This document shows, in pieces, positions 34,260 to 44,176 of a stretch of DNA of 64,000 nucleotides. Source of the stretch: Paenibacillus zeirhizosphaerae (GTDB lineage Bacteria; Bacillota; Bacilli; Paenibacillales; Paenibacillaceae); contig NZ_JAPCKK010000016.1 of the NCBI RefSeq assembly GCF_030705605.1, positions 434,001-498,000 of the forward strand, read 5' to 3'. The notes below the pieces were generated by a model. That model saw only the letters and a program-made list of their open reading frames with translations. It was not told the origin of the DNA and made no database searches. Made by a program: the position numbers and the translations under genes. Each line of letters starts with the position of its first letter. The first letter of the stretch is position 1.

Positions 34260-35327
34260 TTATTCACCATTAGAATCCATTTCCGTTTTGGAGGTGTCTG
34301 AATTAGTGCCCGCTGTGTTGTCGGCAGCCTTAACCTGAACCAGCCGGATGCGTGTCGTAGCCTTTCCGTCGGAAACCGGCTGTCCCCCCACCTTAATCGC
34401 AGTAGCGGAAGAAGCGCCCGATTTAATATACATTCCACGTTCATCAAGGTCGAAAGACTTCGTATCACCTGCTGTGGTCATACCGTACTGCAATTTCTCA
34501 CCAGTTGAATTTTCTCCCCTGTATACTTCAAGCCAGCTTTCACCGGAAGCCTGAATTTCCACCTTGACAGGGTCGCCGCTTGCACTGGACACATTGAAAA
34601 TCGTCGTCTTCCCTGCCTTGCCGTCCTGGGTTACCGTAACTCCTTCGGTTGTACCTGTTCCTTCGTCCGTTCCAGGTTCTTCTGTTCCTGATTCTTCCGT
34701 CCCGGAATTCTCTTGGGAAGTCTCACCCTGTTCATCCGTTGTTGATCCGCCACCACCGATCTGACCATCCGTTGTGCCGGGTTGATCCTGCGTCGTGGCT
34801 GGAGGAGTATTGTTCTGGCCGGTATTCGCCGGAGGAGCCGTTTCCTCATTCCCGGTTCCCTGACCCCCGCCTGTGGCTGGTGGTGTTTGCGTTTGATTAT
34901 TGTTTTGAGCTATACCGCCAGGAGGATTATTATCTTCATTGCCTCTACTTGTGATATAAACATAAATTACTACGATGATCAAAATCGGGAACAGCCACAT
35001 CAATGCATTGGACAGCCATTTCATATTTTGTTCTCCCGATGCGCGGCTCGCACGTTTCTGAATTACCGGCTCCATCGTAGCCTCCTGCTCTTGCACAGGG
35101 ACGTCCTTTTTGTGGCCTTCGAGCAGTTCATCCGCATTTAACCCTACCGTCTCCGCGTAGGTTTTGATAAAAGCTCTGACGTAAAAAGTGCCTGGCAGCA
35201 CCTTGTAGTCACCCGCTTCGATCGCTTCCAGATACCGTTTGCGAATTTTCGTCATATCTTGGACATCGTCCAGGCTCAACCCTTTTTGCAGCCGGGCCTC
35301 CCTTAACTGCTGACCCAGTTCAGACAT
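34260..35327 (-). CDS. rodZ: RodZ-like membrane protein (YmfM)
   Basis: A 355-residue bitopic protein. Residues 1-70 are a Xre-like HTH_25 domain (QLREARLQKGLSLDDVQDMT), then one transmembrane helix at about 104-126, a long Pro/Gly/Thr/Glu/Gln-rich linker to about residue 230, and a C-terminal DUF4115 domain. RodZ proteins connect MreB filaments to the cell-wall elongation machine. The gene lies 31 bases after the DUF3388 gene in the ymfK-ymfM-pgsA-cinA arrangement. The linker is unusually long and low complexity. Confidence 0.92.
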   Translation of the reverse strand: MSELGQQLREARLQKGLSLDDVQDMTKIRKRYLEAIEAGDYKVLPGTFYVRAFIKTYAETVGLNADELLEGHKKDVPVQEQEATMEPVIQKRASRASGEQNMKWLSNALMWLFPILIIVVIYVYITSRGNEDNNPPGGIAQNNNQTQTPPATGGGQGTGNEETAPPANTGQNNTPPATTQDQPGTTDGQIGGGGSTTDEQGETSQENSGTEESGTEEPGTDEGTGTTEGVTVTQDGKAGKTTIFNVSSASGDPVKVEIQASGESWLEVYRGENSTGEKLQYGMTTAGDTKSFDLDERGMYIKSGASSATAIKVGGQPVSDGKATTRIRLVQVKAADNTAGTNSDTSKTEMDSNGE

Positions 35328-35358
35328 GCCATCATCTCCTCATTTCTCTCCACTGTTA

Positions 35359-36132
35359 TTAAATATCGTCTGTATAACTGGTAGTGAAAGTATCATATAT
35401 AATTTCCTCGTTCGGATTGTTGCGCAGCTCAATGATCATATGGAAATCATCAAATGTGTAACCTGATTCACGGACAAAAATATCCGGGTGCTCAATAACC
35501 TTGGTGCTTGGCAAATTCATGATATCCTGCAGTAAATTATAGTGTTTCTCATTGGAGCGGATTGTACTCACGATCCCGTCAATGATAAAAACATTGTCCG
35601 GATTCATCTCCTCCTCGGAGAGCTGGCTGCGGACAGTTTGACGCAATAACGTGGAGGAGACAAACGTCCATCTTTTGGCAGCACACACACTGCTGGCTAT
35701 AATAGACTCCGTCTTCCCAACCCTGGGCATCCCCCTCAAGCCGATAACCTGATTTCCTTCCCTTTTAAATACTTCACCCAAAAAATCGACAAGTAACCCG
35801 AGTTCATCCCGCGTAAAACGGAAAGTTTTGCGGTCATCTGAATCGCGGTCAATATAGCGGCCATGACGGACAGCAAGAATATCAACCAGCTTTGGCGGAC
35901 GAAATGCCGTAATCGTGATGTTGCTTGCCTTCTGCAGCATTTCCCCGAGGATGCGGATTTTGTCGTCATCATCGGTTTCAAGCAGCATGCCCCGTCGCTG
36001 TCCCTCCACCCCGTTAATCGTCAGGATATTGACCCCCAGCATTCCCAGCATGGAAGCAATATCGCCGAGCAGACCCGGCCGGTTATTATGTATTTTGTAT
36101 TCCATGTACCATTGTTTGCTTTCAGCCGTCAC
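35359..36132 (-). CDS. ymfK: DUF3388 protein (YmfK-like) with ACT and P-loop domains
   Basis: A 257-residue protein of unknown function. An ACT-like domain is at the N-terminus (EYKIHNNRPGLLGDIASMLG) and a P-loop is seen at GMPRVGKT (134-141), with an aspartate strand NVFIIDG later, resembling an ATPase. The start is a GTG after GAGGTGGCGA. Its position between DUF3243 and rodZ matches Bacillus ymfJ-ymfK-ymfM. Ligand and role are unknown. Confidence 0.88.
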   Translation of the reverse strand: MTAESKQWYMEYKIHNNRPGLLGDIASMLGMLGVNILTINGVEGQRRGMLLETDDDDKIRILGEMLQKASNITITAFRPPKLVDILAVRHGRYIDRDSDDRKTFRFTRDELGLLVDFLGEVFKREGNQVIGLRGMPRVGKTESIIASSVCAAKRWTFVSSTLLRQTVRSQLSEEEMNPDNVFIIDGIVSTIRSNEKHYNLLQDIMNLPSTKVIEHPDIFVRESGYTFDDFHMIIELRNNPNEEIIYDTFTTSYTDDI

Positions 36133-36293
36133 TTCGCCACCTCTTCAAACCTTTATTCTATTACTCTAGCACAGATCGACATATTTCTATGATACTTCCG
36201 TGCAAGTGCGTTTAAATGACATCCGTAACTACAATCACGTTTTATGATATATAAAATAGTTATGAATTACAAGAACAGGTCTGTAACCATTGC

Positions 36294-36322
36294 AGAAAAG
36301 CCCCCTCCAAGGGAGCTTTTCT
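36294..36322 (-). terminator. Terminator after the DUF3243 gene
   Basis: Minus strand AGAAAAGCTCCC pairs with AGGGGGCTTTTCT around TTGG, 15 bases past the stop. Confidence 0.8.
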
Positions 36323-36336
36323 ACATCATTTACAGG

Positions 36337-36594
36337 TTAAACTTGGCTTTTGGCAAGCTTCACCATACATTTGGCAATGACATGGCGCTCATCCTTATCC
36401 GCCACATCCCACAGCTCTTTCAGAGCACGGTTGGAGTGGTTTGCCGGATCAACCTTTTCATCCAAAAATTCCCCGATTTCGTAAGCCAGATTCGAGATGG
36501 TTTCCTCGCTGAGACCTATTTTTTCTGCTTGGGCCACACGATCTCCGAGGAACTTTTTCCAGGTATCGAAATTTTTGAGAACTGTATTCGACAT
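36337..36594 (-). CDS. ymfJ: DUF3243 protein (YmfJ-like)
   Basis: An 85-residue soluble protein that begins MSNTVLKNFDTWKKFLGDRV and contains GLSEETISNLAYEIGEFL and the DERHVIAKCMVKL end typical of DUF3243. Function is unknown. The ATG at 36594 is chosen by homolog length and AGGAGG eight bases upstream; the preceding ATG (36597) is also possible. The longer frame upstream encodes a Gly/Ala tail over a hairpin and is not credible. Confidence 0.9.
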   Translation of the reverse strand: MSNTVLKNFDTWKKFLGDRVAQAEKIGLSEETISNLAYEIGEFLDEKVDPANHSNRALKELWDVADKDERHVIAKCMVKLAKSQV

Positions 36595-36660
36595 CATTAC
36601 ATCCTCCTTCAGTAAGGAATGAGATTTAAAATCTACAGATGTAATATGCGCCGCAGCAGC

Positions 36661-36700
36661 CCCCTCTATGCTGGAGGTTTCCTCCAGCACAGGGCCTCTT
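36661..36700 (-). other. Hairpin between ymfI and ymfJ
   Basis: CTGGAGG and CCTCCAG pair around TTT, extended by AGGCCCT/AGGGGGCT. There is no T run, so it may protect mRNA ends or separate expression levels in the operon. Confidence 0.55.
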
Positions 36701-36704
36701 GTGT

Positions 36705-37475
36705 TCAGGTTACCCAGCCGCCATTGGGACTGATAATCTGACCATTGATATATCCGGATTCAGGCAGAGCGAGAAAATAAACAAGTGACGAGATTTCATC
36801 CGGCTTCGCCAGTCTTCCGGCGGGGATCTCTTCTCTTAGCCCTGCCAATTCGCCAGCGTCAAGATGCTCCAGCATGGCCGTATCTACAGCGCCCGGAGCT
36901 ACCGCATTCACAGTAACTCCGGACGGCGCCGCTTCTTTGGCTAATGCTTTGGTAAAAGCATTTACAGCCCCCTTGGTCGACGAATACAGCACCTCACAGG
37001 AAGCGCCGGACAATCCCCATATTGAGGATACGTTGATAATCCGGCCGTAACGCTGCGAAATCATATACGGCAGAAAAGCCTGTGTGCAGAGGAATGTCCC
37101 TTTTACATTCACAGCCATGACGTCATCCCACTCTTCCTCGCTTACATCCGCCAGCAGACCAAAATGGGATATTCCCGCATTGTTCACAAGAATGTCCGGC
37201 TTTAGCCCGTGGTTCTCCAGCTTTTCCCGCATGCGTAAAATTTGTTCTTTATTGCGGAGATCGGCGGTGACGGTCATAACCGAGCCTGCATATTTCATGC
37301 AGCGTCGCGCGACTTCATTGGCCTCTTCATGGGATTTCATGTAATGAATCACCACGTTCATGCCTACAGAGGCGAAGCGCTCCGCGATAGCCGCGCCGAT
37401 TCCTCTGCTGCCGCCGGTCACCAATACTGTCATTTCCCCTAACGCTTTGTTAATCGCTCCGGTTTCACTCTCCAT
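36705..37475 (-). CDS. ymfI: FabG-type SDR reductase (YmfI-like)
   Basis: A 256-residue SDR. The cofactor site TGGSRGIG, NNAGISH, the catalytic Ser in NVSSIWG and YSSTKGA (YxxxK) are all present, with TGxxxGxG spacing normal for FabG (3-oxoacyl-ACP reductase-like). YmfI in Bacillus is needed for a polyketide-like pathway or biofilm-linked function; here the job is open. The gene follows the M16 peptidase gene by only a few bases and is translationally coupled; its ribosome site (GGTGGTGAG) is weak. Confidence 0.92.
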   Translation of the reverse strand: MESETGAINKALGEMTVLVTGGSRGIGAAIAERFASVGMNVVIHYMKSHEEANEVARRCMKYAGSVMTVTADLRNKEQILRMREKLENHGLKPDILVNNAGISHFGLLADVSEEEWDDVMAVNVKGTFLCTQAFLPYMISQRYGRIINVSSIWGLSGASCEVLYSSTKGAVNAFTKALAKEAAPSGVTVNAVAPGAVDTAMLEHLDAGELAGLREEIPAGRLAKPDEISSLVYFLALPESGYINGQIISPNGGWVT

Positions 37476-37476
37476 G

Positions 37477-38757
37477 TCAAGGGCTCACCACCAGCGAAAC
37501 GGCCAGCTGCTCCCAATCCGTGTGCTCCCGCAGACGCCGGTTCACATCTTCAAGGGTAATGCTCTCATAGACAGGCAGGATCTCGAACAAATCGCTGCCT
37601 CTAAAGCGGTGGCGAGTAAATTCATGGGCAATATTTTCAGGCGAGTTCAGCATACGCAAATATCCACCGATTCTTTTCTTGCGTGCCCGTTCAAAATGCT
37701 CCTCCGTAAACCCGCTTGCTTTTACCGCCTCAATTTCTTCACGAATGCGGGACAGTAGCCGGTCTGGGTCCTTGGTGTCGCCGCCGATCGCCGAGAAGGC
37801 ATATTGATTAGAGCTGTTGTATTCATGGCCGAAGCTGTCTGAAATGAGCTCTTCATCATAAAGCTTTTGATAAAGCTGTGTGCTGGAGCCCAGCAGCAGA
37901 TCGAGCATCAGCTTGCTCTCCAGGTCATGCCGGAGTAGTTCTGCGCCGGTAAGGCCTGTTGTTTTCTCCTTGAAACCAAACAGACATTTAGGAAGAGACA
38001 CCGCAAGCCTTACCTCACGTCTTTTTTCAGCTACACCCGCAGGCTCCGGCTCAAAAATCCGTTCAATATCACCCTGCGGCTTATAATTTTTGCCACTTTG
38101 GTTTTCCCTTATGAGGTTCAATACCTTTTCCGGTTCAACGCCTCCTACCACGAAGAGCAGCATGTTGCTGGGATGATAAAACGCATTGTAGCAAGTATAA
38201 AGCGTATCCTTTGTAATGGTACCGATTGATTCAATCGTACCCGCGATATCGATATGTACCGGATGCTTGGAATACATAGCCTCTATGAGGCCAAAATAGC
38301 TTCTCCAATCCGGGTTATCCTGGTACATATTGATTTCCTGGCCAATAATGCCTTTTTCTTTATCCACACTTTGATCCGTAAAATAAGGAGACTGGACAAA
38401 ATTAATCAACGTCTCCAGGTTATCGTAAATATGCTCGGTTGCCGAGAATAGGTAGACGGTCTGCTCAAAGCTGGTGAACGCATTGGCGGATGCACCCTTG
38501 GAAGAAAACTTGGTGAAAACATCCCCATCCTCTTCTTCAAACATTTTATGCTCAAGAAAGTGGGCGATTCCGTCCGGAACCTTGATGGCTTCGGCCCCTT
38601 CAACCTTAAAGTGATTATCAATCGAACCATACTTCGTGGCAAAGGTGGCAAAGGTCTTCTGAAAGCCCGGTTTGGGAAGCACATACACGTGCAGGCCATT
38701 ATCCATTACCTCGAAATACAGCGTTTCCTGCAAATGATCATACGTGATGCTCTGCAC
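37477..38757 (-). CDS. ymfH: M16-family zinc peptidase (YmfH)
   Basis: A 426-residue peptidase. The zinc motif HFLEH (66-70) with downstream conserved glutamate EINMY and the R/Y pair region marks the active subunit. YmfH pairs with the inactive YmfF encoded just upstream. Translation starts with GTG at 38757, three bases after the ymfF stop, with AGGAG upstream. Substrates are peptides, probably signals. Confidence 0.93.
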   Translation of the reverse strand: MQSITYDHLQETLYFEVMDNGLHVYVLPKPGFQKTFATFATKYGSIDNHFKVEGAEAIKVPDGIAHFLEHKMFEEEDGDVFTKFSSKGASANAFTSFEQTVYLFSATEHIYDNLETLINFVQSPYFTDQSVDKEKGIIGQEINMYQDNPDWRSYFGLIEAMYSKHPVHIDIAGTIESIGTITKDTLYTCYNAFYHPSNMLLFVVGGVEPEKVLNLIRENQSGKNYKPQGDIERIFEPEPAGVAEKRREVRLAVSLPKCLFGFKEKTTGLTGAELLRHDLESKLMLDLLLGSSTQLYQKLYDEELISDSFGHEYNSSNQYAFSAIGGDTKDPDRLLSRIREEIEAVKASGFTEEHFERARKKRIGGYLRMLNSPENIAHEFTRHRFRGSDLFEILPVYESITLEDVNRRLREHTDWEQLAVSLVVSP

Positions 38758-38759
38758 GG

Positions 38760-40046
38760 CTACTCCTCCTTCTGATCTCTCAAGAAATAAATGGTGTCCA
38801 GATTAAAGGTCTGGGCCGCTTCCTGCACATCCTTTACGGATACCGATTCTACTTGCTCCAATAGCTGCTCGACCGTTCTTTCTTTGCCGGAAAGCTGTCT
38901 GTTAAAGTCAAACGCAATCATTTCGAACGCCGAATCCTGCATCTCTTTGAGCAAGTTGCGGATCATGGCCTTGGTCTGGGTCATCTCCAGCTCACTGATG
39001 ACACCGCCGCGCATATCGTCAAGCTGCTGACGAATGATGCTTACAGCCTTTTCATAATTTGGTATCTCAATACCGGATTGAATGGTGGCAATGCCCTTAT
39101 GACCGTCATAACGAGAAGAAGCATAATAGGCAAGGCTCTCCTTTTCTCTTACGTTCACAAACAGCTTCGAATGGGGGTAACCGCCAAGAATACCATTATA
39201 CATCAGTGCGGAAGCATACTGATCGTCACTGTAGGTAATCGAGGTCCGTAAGCCCATGTTCAGCTTCCCTTGATTTACATCAAGACGTTCAACAATGGTC
39301 TGTACTTCCCGCGCCTGTGCGGACACACCTGCGCCTCTATAGTGCGGTGTAGAGGATCGGTCAAGGCTGAAATAACGGTCTACAAGCCCTTCTACCTCTT
39401 CGAGCGACGTGTCCCCTACCACATACAAATCCATGCTGGCGTTGTCGAGCCAGCCTCTGTAGGCCTTGTAGAGGTCGTCTGGGCCGATAGAATCAAGATC
39501 GGAGCGCTGACCGAGCGGATGCAGGCGAAAAGGTTCATTTTTACACATTTCTTCGATACAGCGTTCACCTGCATAACGGATTTTGTCATTTACGATCGCT
39601 TCCAGCTTTTTGCGCACATTCTCCCTCTCCTGCTGGACATAGGTTGCGCGGAAAGCGTCATCCTCCACAACTGGACGTGTCAGCACCTCTCCGAGGAAAG
39701 AAAATGATCTGTCGAGCAGGCTGTCTGCGCTGCTTACGAAGCTGTCATTAATGGTATCCATCCGAAACTGGACAATCTGATAATCTCCTCTTTTATATAT
39801 ATCGAACCCGAAGCCAGCGCCATACATTTGCTCAAGCTGCTCCCTGAACTGAGTTGTTTCCGGATAAGAAGCAGTCCCGCGTCTCAGTACAAATGGTGTC
39901 AAAGCCACACTTGAAACGGTAGTTTCCTGCAAAGGAACTCCAGCGTAAAGCGATATCGCATACGTCTTAAAGCGTTTGGTCGGCATCACGTGAATACGCA
40001 ACTGCCGCCGGCTGCCGCGTTCAAATCTTGTTTTTATCAACTCCAA
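38760..40046 (-). CDS. ymfF: M16-family protein lacking the zinc motif (YmfF)
   Basis: A 428-residue M16B protein. Where active members have HxxEH, here the segment is VLRRGTASYPETTQF, so metal binding is lost and it is a structural partner. It has GILGGYPHSKLF and RYDGHKGI typical of the family. Such subunits form a closed chamber with YmfH. It is the first gene of ymfF-ymfH-ymfI-ymfJ-ymfK-rodZ. The start is ATG at 40046. Confidence 0.92.
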   Translation of the reverse strand: MELIKTRFERGSRRQLRIHVMPTKRFKTYAISLYAGVPLQETTVSSVALTPFVLRRGTASYPETTQFREQLEQMYGAGFGFDIYKRGDYQIVQFRMDTINDSFVSSADSLLDRSFSFLGEVLTRPVVEDDAFRATYVQQERENVRKKLEAIVNDKIRYAGERCIEEMCKNEPFRLHPLGQRSDLDSIGPDDLYKAYRGWLDNASMDLYVVGDTSLEEVEGLVDRYFSLDRSSTPHYRGAGVSAQAREVQTIVERLDVNQGKLNMGLRTSITYSDDQYASALMYNGILGGYPHSKLFVNVREKESLAYYASSRYDGHKGIATIQSGIEIPNYEKAVSIIRQQLDDMRGGVISELEMTQTKAMIRNLLKEMQDSAFEMIAFDFNRQLSGKERTVEQLLEQVESVSVKDVQEAAQTFNLDTIYFLRDQKEE

Positions 40047-40116
40047 AACTCCTTTGCGACGTCATTTTCGAATCCTTAATGAGCGGCAATCTATGCCAAT
40101 TTTTATTGTAAACGAT

Positions 40117-40157
40117 CAAAAAGCCAAGAAGCAACCGGAGACAGGCTCCGGTTGCCG
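40117..40157 (-). terminator. Terminator after the SleB-like gene
   Basis: Minus strand GCAACCGGAG pairs with CTCCGGTTGC around CCTGT, then TTCTTGGCTTTTT. The T run is offset by a few bases. Confidence 0.7.
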
Positions 40158-40209
40158 GTTTTCACACGCGGGACACTGCCTTTTTCCGCCGTGTATTTGA
40201 TTTTCAAAG

Positions 40210-41070
40210 CTACATGCAGAAAATGTGCTCTCCAATCGTTTTTACCTGGGGCCGTGACCAGATCCATTTAGAGGTTGCCGTGCGCGGGTTGAAATAATAA
40301 AGACAGCCTCCTGTAGGGTCCCAGCCGTTCAATGCCTGCTGAACTGCCTTGCGAGCCTGCGGATTCGGTGTGAGCCAGATTTGGCCGTCCGCCACCGCTG
40401 TGAACGCTCCAGGTTGAAAGATCACACCAGAAGGTGTATTAGGAAAATTAGGTGATTTCACACGGTTCAGGATAACGGCTGCAACCGCAACCTGACCTTC
40501 GAACGGTTCCCCCCGTGCTTCCCCGTAAACCGCGTTGGCCATCATTTTCAATTCGTTTTCTGACAGGCCTGCCGCTCTTCCGGGGCTTAGCGAAACTGCC
40601 CCGCCTGTAGATGCTGCTTTCTCACCTGACCTGCCTTTGTTCGCCGTTTGCTGATTACTCCCTCCATTGTGCAAAGGGGTTTCCGTCGGCTTCCAATGCG
40701 CCGTGGCATTCACCAGCTTCAGTTTTGTTTTGGCCCCCACAATGCCGTCGGGAGTTATGCCGAATTTGGATTGGAACCATTTAACCGACCCTAATGTTTT
40801 ACTTCCAAATTGGCTGTCTACTTTTCCATAGAAAAAGCCAAGCAATTTCAACCGGCTTTGCAGCTCATATACATCCTGACCGTAAGAGCCATAGGTGATC
40901 GGCTTGCTGCTGAAAACCGCCTCAACAGGTCCCGTTTCGTAAGTCTCAGCTTGTTGCGGAAGCTTGTCGGGGCTCCTTTTTACGCCCGGATCATCAAGGA
41001 AGGCTGCATATACTACGGCCGTAACCGCCAATACGCCCGTGCATATCCATAGGGCTGTCTTTTTCATCAT
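40210..41070 (-). CDS. sleB: Spore cortex-lytic hydrolase, SleB-like
   Basis: A 286-residue exported protein. A Sec signal/anchor (ALWICTGVLAVTAVVYAAFL) is followed by a peptidoglycan-binding domain at about 58-118 (GQDVYELQSRLKLLGFFYGKVD), a linker, and the Hydrolase_2 (SleB) catalytic domain from about 176 with NAVYGEARGE, the likely catalytic glutamate. SleB is a lytic transglycosylase acting on the muramic-lactam spore cortex during germination. A sigma-G promoter lies at 41112-41141. No ypeB follows downstream, which is unlike canonical sleB-ypeB, so a paralog such as a CwlJ/SleB-type vegetative hydrolase is possible. Confidence 0.88.
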   Translation of the reverse strand: MMKKTALWICTGVLAVTAVVYAAFLDDPGVKRSPDKLPQQAETYETGPVEAVFSSKPITYGSYGQDVYELQSRLKLLGFFYGKVDSQFGSKTLGSVKWFQSKFGITPDGIVGAKTKLKLVNATAHWKPTETPLHNGGSNQQTANKGRSGEKAASTGGAVSLSPGRAAGLSENELKMMANAVYGEARGEPFEGQVAVAAVILNRVKSPNFPNTPSGVIFQPGAFTAVADGQIWLTPNPQARKAVQQALNGWDPTGGCLYYFNPRTATSKWIWSRPQVKTIGEHIFCM

Positions 41071-41111
41071 CGCTCTACCTTTCTTTGTGGGATGAACAGG
41101 ATGGCTACGCT

Positions 41112-41141
41112 TATTATGACAAGGGAGGAGCCTGGCTATTC
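41112..41141 (-). promoter_or_regulatory. Sigma-G promoter of the SleB-like gene
   Basis: Minus strand: GAATA (41141-41137), exactly 18 bases, CATAATA (41118-41112). This matches the forespore sigma-G consensus GNATR-N18-CATNNTA in each position, which fits a germination hydrolase made in the forespore. Confidence 0.75.
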
Positions 41142-41177
41142 ACACCACATGGTGAGCACGCAACGATTAAAGCGCGA

Positions 41178-41210
41178 AAAAAGCCGTGCAAGCTACACGC
41201 TTGAACGGCT
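41178..41210 (-). terminator. Terminator of spoIIIE
   Basis: Minus strand AGCCGTTCAAGC pairs with GCTTGCACGGCT around GTGTA, then TTTTTTC. Confidence 0.9.
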
Positions 41211-41223
41211 GGAGACAGCCCGG

Positions 41224-43863
41224 TCAGGAGCTGATTTTATTTTGCTGGTACTGCTCCAGAGACATCAGAACCTCTCGTGGTTTGCTTCCTTCATACGGCC
41301 CAATCACACCTCGTGCCTCCATGGAATCAATCAGGCGGGCAGCCCTTGTATATCCGATTCTCATACGGCGTTGAAGCAGAGATACGGAGGCCTGCTTAGC
41401 CTCAAGAATGATGCCCACAGCCTGGTCATACAGCTCATCCAGTGTATCGTCCGTTTCGGCTGTGTTATCCTCCACTTCCGGTACAAGCGTGTCGTCATAT
41501 TGGGCCTCTGCCTGATCACGGACATAATTCACGATGTTCTCGACTTCCTGGTCGCTCATAAATGCACCCTGAACACGCACCGGCTTGGAAGCTCCCATTG
41601 GCATAAAGAGCATATCCCCACGTCCAAGCAGTTTCTCCGCCCCGCCCATATCGAGAATGGTGCGGGAGTCGATCTGAGACGAGACGCCGAACGCGATGCG
41701 TGAAGGAATATTGGCCTTGATCACACCAGTGATGACATCAACCGACGGGCGCTGTGTGGCAATGATCAGATGGATGCCGGCGGCGCGGGCCATCTGTGCC
41801 AAACGGGCAATAGCGTCTTCCACATCTCCAGCGGCTACCATCATCAAATCGGCAAGCTCGTCAACGATAACTACAATAAATGGAAGTACCGCCGCGGGGT
41901 TGTCTTTCATCAGATGGTTATAGCCTTCAATGTTTCTTGTGCCTGATTTGGAGAACAACTCATAACGCTTCTCCATCTCTACGACGATTTTCTTCAATGC
42001 AAGCGATGCCCGTTTCGGATCGGTGACAACTGGAGCCAGCAGATGGGGAATGCCATTGTAGACATTCAGTTCCACCATTTTGGGATCGACCATCAAAAAT
42101 TTAACCTCATCGGGTTTGGACTTGTACAAAATACTGGTAATAATGCCGTTAATGCACACCGATTTACCCGAACCGGTAGCTCCTGCTACGAGCAAATGGG
42201 GCATCTTGGCCAGGTTTCCGATAATGGTCTGTCCCGCAATATCCCGACCAAAGGCAATAGACAGCTTAGCTTCCGATTCCTGAAATATCGGCGTTTCCAT
42301 AACCTCGCGCATGGTAACTACGGATACCTCGCTGTTCGGCACCTCAATGCCGATAGCCGATTTGCCGGGAATCGGCGCCTCCATCCGAATGTCTTTGGCC
42401 GCAAGAGCCAGCGCAATGTCATCCGTCAGACTTACGATCCGGCTCACCTTAACACCAATATCGGGCTGGATCTCATAGCGGGTTACAGCAGGACCCCGTA
42501 CAACCTCAAGCACCTTGGCTCGTACACCGAAGCTTTCCAGTGTAGCCTCCAGCTTGCGCGCTGTCTGCATATAGTCTTTCTGTCCGCCTCCCTTGCCTGC
42601 GCCTTGAGGCTTGGAAAGAAGCTTGAAGGGAGGAAGCCTGTACGGCTTCGGAGGCGGTGAGGGCGGTGCCTGCTGAGTAGCCACTCCACCGTCTGGTGCC
42701 TCTCCTTCGGCTGTTGGTGTCCCCTCTGCCGCTGCTTCGGCATTACTGTGCCTCTGAGCATTCTTTTCATCTGCTGCTGCTCCGGCCACAGAAGGTATAT
42801 CCGCTTCGGCATCCGCACCGTCAGGCAAGCTGCTATCCTCTTCCCCACCGTACACATCCATGCTTTCTTCCGTACGAACCTGCTCGAAAAAGTCTCTGAT
42901 AATCGGTGAACTTCTCGTCTCCACCGCTTCGGGCTCACCAGCAATGAATGGTGGTGACTGCATGTCAGCATCCCTATCATCGTGCCGGTTCTTATACGCC
43001 AACGAATGAAACGGCGCGACTTCTTCTCCTCCCACCGCTGTATGATCATCCATCGCATTATCCGCAGGAGCCTTACGGCTCCCGAACAACTGGAAGAACA
43101 AAGGCTGCTTCCACTTCGGTGGGGAAGGAAGCTCTTCATAATCGTCGTCCATATCCTCCCCGTCTTCAGGAACAGCAACCGGCTTGTTTTTTCTGCCCTT
43201 GCGGCTTTCCGCAATCGGGATCGGAGTCTTTCTTTCCTCCCATTTTCGCTGCAGGCTGCTGCCTGTTTTCAGCGCTTTGGTACGCAAAATGCGCCCCAAA
43301 TCAACATAGGAAAGCTGGGTAACAAGCATAAAGCTGATGACAAACATGACAAGCATGATGAGCTTGGCTCCCGTCAGCCCGAACAACCAGAGCAGAGCGG
43401 TCAGCTCCAGGGCACCGACATATCCGCCGCTGATATCCTTGTTCAGCATGGAGTGCTGATCCTCATCAGCAGCAAATAGCTCGTCCCGCAAATCGATATG
43501 TATTTGACTCATCACATTCCCCGGCTCCAGCGCCCCAATCGGGCCAAGCCGATGTTCCATGGAGGAAATAGTGCTCATCAGCGTTAATGAAAGCACGAAT
43601 AAAAGCAACCCGCTCTTGCGGGCATGCCATTTGTCAGGCCACTTTCGGTGTATCATCACCATTAATCCGTAAAAAATGCCGATCAGGGGTATGACAAAAT
43701 AAAACTTGCCCAGTACAAGACCGAACATCTTGGACAAAGAGCGGCCGACTGCCGCTTCACCAGACAAGGCGATCACTGAAAGTGTAATCAGAACAATACC
43801 GTATATTTCGTATTTGAGGACGCTACCCAATGTAGTTTTCTTCTTTTTGCGTCTTCTGGCCAT
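41224..43863 (-). CDS. spoIIIE: DNA translocase FtsK/SpoIIIE
   Basis: An 879-residue DNA pump. Four hydrophobic segments lie in the first about 180 residues, followed by a charged, Pro-rich linker (to about 430) and the motor: Walker [14 protein letters not shown], Walker [13 protein letters not shown], and a winged-helix gamma domain at the C-terminus ([18 protein letters not shown]) that reads polar DNA sequences. It moves the chromosome into the forespore through the septum; the gene's place near ylzJ and tepA matches Bacillus spoIIIE. The ATG at 43863 has GGGGGTG upstream. Separation of FtsK from SpoIIIE role rests on location. Confidence 0.95.
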   Translation of the reverse strand: MARRRKKKKTTLGSVLKYEIYGIVLITLSVIALSGEAAVGRSLSKMFGLVLGKFYFVIPLIGIFYGLMVMIHRKWPDKWHARKSGLLLFVLSLTLMSTISSMEHRLGPIGALEPGNVMSQIHIDLRDELFAADEDQHSMLNKDISGGYVGALELTALLWLFGLTGAKLIMLVMFVISFMLVTQLSYVDLGRILRTKALKTGSSLQRKWEERKTPIPIAESRKGRKNKPVAVPEDGEDMDDDYEELPSPPKWKQPLFFQLFGSRKAPADNAMDDHTAVGGEEVAPFHSLAYKNRHDDRDADMQSPPFIAGEPEAVETRSSPIIRDFFEQVRTEESMDVYGGEEDSSLPDGADAEADIPSVAGAAADEKNAQRHSNAEAAAEGTPTAEGEAPDGGVATQQAPPSPPPKPYRLPPFKLLSKPQGAGKGGGQKDYMQTARKLEATLESFGVRAKVLEVVRGPAVTRYEIQPDIGVKVSRIVSLTDDIALALAAKDIRMEAPIPGKSAIGIEVPNSEVSVVTMREVMETPIFQESEAKLSIAFGRDIAGQTIIGNLAKMPHLLVAGATGSGKSVCINGIITSILYKSKPDEVKFLMVDPKMVELNVYNGIPHLLAPVVTDPKRASLALKKIVVEMEKRYELFSKSGTRNIEGYNHLMKDNPAAVLPFIVVIVDELADLMMVAAGDVEDAIARLAQMARAAGIHLIIATQRPSVDVITGVIKANIPSRIAFGVSSQIDSRTILDMGGAEKLLGRGDMLFMPMGASKPVRVQGAFMSDQEVENIVNYVRDQAEAQYDDTLVPEVEDNTAETDDTLDELYDQAVGIILEAKQASVSLLQRRMRIGYTRAARLIDSMEARGVIGPYEGSKPREVLMSLEQYQQNKISS

Positions 43864-43966
43864 TATGGTCACCCCCAGAAGAATATTATACCACGTCCGC
43901 CTGCATCAGCACATATGTTCTTTTTCGACAAGATCTCCTTATTTCGTGAATCTGTTCGTCTAGCAG

Positions 43967-44176
43967 CTACCACTCAATTTCGGTACCAGGGGCCAGCTTG
44001 GGATTCAAATAAGCATCGAGAGGGCAGTCCAGCAGCCTTACGATGGTGCCCTTTCGCTCCCCCTCAGCCCTTACCTGGATCAGGCAGCCATCCGCTTTGA
44101 TTTCCTGCAGCGGACCTGACTCTTTCCACATCCCCTGCCAAACCAGATCCATCGGTATTACAGAGTAAAGCGTCAT
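43967..44176 (-). CDS. YlzJ-like small protein
   Basis: A 69-residue protein of the YlzJ family found between tepA and spoIIIE in Bacilli. It begins [15 protein letters not shown] and contains [18 protein letters not shown], both family marks. Its start overlaps the end of tepA by four bases (ATGA). Function is unknown. Confidence 0.9.
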   Translation of the reverse strand: MTLYSVIPMDLVWQGMWKESGPLQEIKADGCLIQVRAEGERKGTIVRLLDCPLDAYLNPKLAPGTEIEW

